Assembly: GCA_947493005.1 (NCBI GenBank)
Contig: CANLOY010000008.1
Location: forward strand, 124,001 to 188,000
Direction: 5' to 3'
From: an uncultured Roseivirga sp.
GTDB taxonomy: Bacteria; Bacteroidota; Bacteroidia; Cytophagales; Cyclobacteriaceae
Length of the DNA: 64,000 bases
Numbering within the stretch: position 1 is the stretch's first letter; each line of letters opens with the position of its first letter. Positions 62,909-64,000 of this stretch are shown here, piece after piece. Below the pieces are notes generated by a model. The model saw only the letters and a program-made list of their open reading frames with translations, had not been told where the DNA came from and did not search any database. The position numbers and the translations under genes were made by a program.

Positions 62909-64000
62909 ATGCGACCAACATATTTGCTGGGCTTTTTGCTCATGCTCATAATAACAGCTAGGCTAAGTGCGCAAAGCACAGTGACTACAATCAATGTGTC
63001 GACATCTGCGGCACCAGATAACACTACAAATGTTACATCTCCTAATGACGCCAGCAACTCTATTCTAGACAATACGAATTACAATGTTAACTATGGTGTA
63101 GGCAATAATGTGGCGGTTACCTCTTATGTAGTTGGTGGTACTACTTACGATCGTTTTTTAGCTCCAGACACCCTAGTTTTAAGAAGAACATCAAGTTCAA
63201 GGTTGGTGAATATCTGGTACCAACTTAACCAGATTAATACTGCTCCTGCCCCTGACGAAATAGATTTAAATCCACAAATAGTAGCAGAAGCCGATGCCAT
63301 TTACTTGTCTAATAACCTTAACGCTGGTTACGATAACATACTGGTAAATGAAGATGATTTAGCAACTGGTAGTATTGAGGTAGAAACCGAAAGAGTTGAT
63401 ATCATTTGGTATTCAGGAATTCAAACATCGTCTCCAACTACTGCCGTATTTCCGATTATTGAAAGAGGTGGAAATGACAATATTGTTGTTGCGCCTATTA
63501 CCTCCTTAGACTCCAATGGAGACCCAGCATCTTATGGTACCGCTATTGGTATTGGTGAAACCGATTGGCCTGGTACAGGGCAAACCTATACTCAATACCT
63601 GATTCTTAGAAGAGAAACTGTAGGAGTAGATCCTATTCCTCTTTTGAACATTGGTTCTCAGGTTGTTCAAGGAATGGCAGTTAGCTTTGATGAAATGGGC
63701 ATATCGGCTAATCAAAGTATATTTGGCTACTCAATTTTTCCTGCCGATGTAGCGAGTGGGTACACTTCTGGTACAGACTTAACTTCTGGTGCAATTACAG
63801 TTGCAGGTGGTGTTGATTTAACTGATATTTCAACTTTCCCTACAAATACACTTTCTTCCGACTCTGGTCTTGATTTGGTAGCTGGGGTTTCTGCTGCTGT
63901 TGCAAGTGATGACAACCTGATAGAAACAAAAGGCCCGGGAGGTTACAAAGCGGCACTTTCTACATGGCTAAAGGCAAACGAAGCAGCAGATGTAACTACT
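62909..64000 (+). CDS. second giant T9SS-type paralogue (3' end cut by window)
   Basis: Frame open from the ATG at 62909 to the window end (364 codons seen). Signal peptide LLMLIITARLSA with Gln next. The N-terminal domain matches the upstream 1861-residue protein block for block: SYVVGGTTYDRFLAPDT versus SYVVSGTTYDNFLTPDT, LNAGYDNILVNEDD versus INAGYDNVLVNDDD, and RGGNDNIVVAPITSLDSNGD versus RGGNDEVKIAAITSLDSNGD. The window stops as the first LamG-like unit begins (LSTWLKANEAADVTT). A full-length protein with a similar layout is expected. Confidence 0.88.
   Translation, partial: MRPTYLLGFLLMLIITARLSAQSTVTTINVSTSAAPDNTTNVTSPNDASNSILDNTNYNVNYGVGNNVAVTSYVVGGTTYDRFLAPDTLVLRRTSSSRLVNIWYQLNQINTAPAPDEIDLNPQIVAEADAIYLSNNLNAGYDNILVNEDDLATGSIEVETERVDIIWYSGIQTSSPTTAVFPIIERGGNDNIVVAPITSLDSNGDPASYGTAIGIGETDWPGTGQTYTQYLILRRETVGVDPIPLLNIGSQVVQGMAVSFDEMGISANQSIFGYSIFPADVASGYTSGTDLTSGAITVAGGVDLTDISTFPTNTLSSDSGLDLVAGVSAAVASDDNLIETKGPGGYKAALSTWLKANEAADVTT

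Overview
The window (about 40% GC) is chromosomal DNA of a Bacteroidota bacterium, most likely a marine Cytophagales member related to Roseivirga or Fulvivirga. Evidence for this: type IX secretion (T9SS) components and C-terminal sorting domains; signal peptides that mostly place Gln at the mature N-terminus; promoters of the Bacteroidetes form (TTTG, 19 nt, TANNTTTG); few Shine-Dalgarno sites apart from a very strong one on rpsU; and the conserved order CBS protein-nadK-DUF6089-uppS-bamA-skp-skp facing pdxJ. No phage, insertion sequence or CRISPR array was seen.

Layout. 1-3.9 kb: end of a 2Fe-2S ferredoxin gene, tdk, porZ, recO. 3.9-7 kb: 2OG-Fe(II) oxygenase, ChrA and an LD-carboxypeptidase. 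7-14 kb: the leftward outer-membrane biogenesis operon. 14-15.6 kb: pabA, cvpA, yqeY. 15.6-19.2 kb: pdxJ, a hydrolase, an RsmI-type methyltransferase, metK. 19.2-20.7 kb: rpsU-xerC-hpf, leftward. 20.7-22.2 kb: an unknown lipoprotein with a decayed tandem copy, and an unknown protein. 22.2-26.5 kb: acyl-CoA dehydrogenase, rmlBA, and a glutaminyl-cyclase-like M28 lipoprotein. 26.5-31.4 kb: rimP-nusA-infB plus a small membrane protein. 31.4-34.9 kb: asd, a THUMP-like methyltransferase and a TPR membrane protein. 34.9-42.4 kb: a 2485-residue surface protein built of Ig-like and lamin-tail modules. 42.4-45 kb: a small basic protein gene, a DksA-like gene, scpB, rluB and tRNA-Phe. 45-47.7 kb: a split HdrC/HdrB-like Fe-S pair with a DUF1287 gene between them. 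47.7-52.7 kb: a leftward five-gene operon (response regulator, histidine kinase, DM13 lipoprotein, outer-membrane barrel, RskA-C-like lipoprotein). 52.8-56.7 kb: a small unknown protein, a PorE-like OmpA lipoprotein and purM. 57-64 kb: two tandem paralogous giant T9SS proteins, the second cut by the window end.

Two themes link the genes. The first is envelope biogenesis and T9SS secretion: BamA, Skp, UppS, PorZ, PorE-like, the cyclase-like lipoprotein and several large exported proteins. The second is core information processing: RimP, NusA, IF2, bS21, HPF, RecO, Xer, ScpB, RluB and PurM. The best candidate for an undescribed system is the two-component/DM13/RskA-like operon at 47.9-52.7 kb. 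Other points worth a look are the unannotated 50-residue basic protein with a strong terminator, the perfect 14-bp palindrome over the acyl-CoA dehydrogenase promoter, and the hairpin in the rimP-nusA-infB leader.
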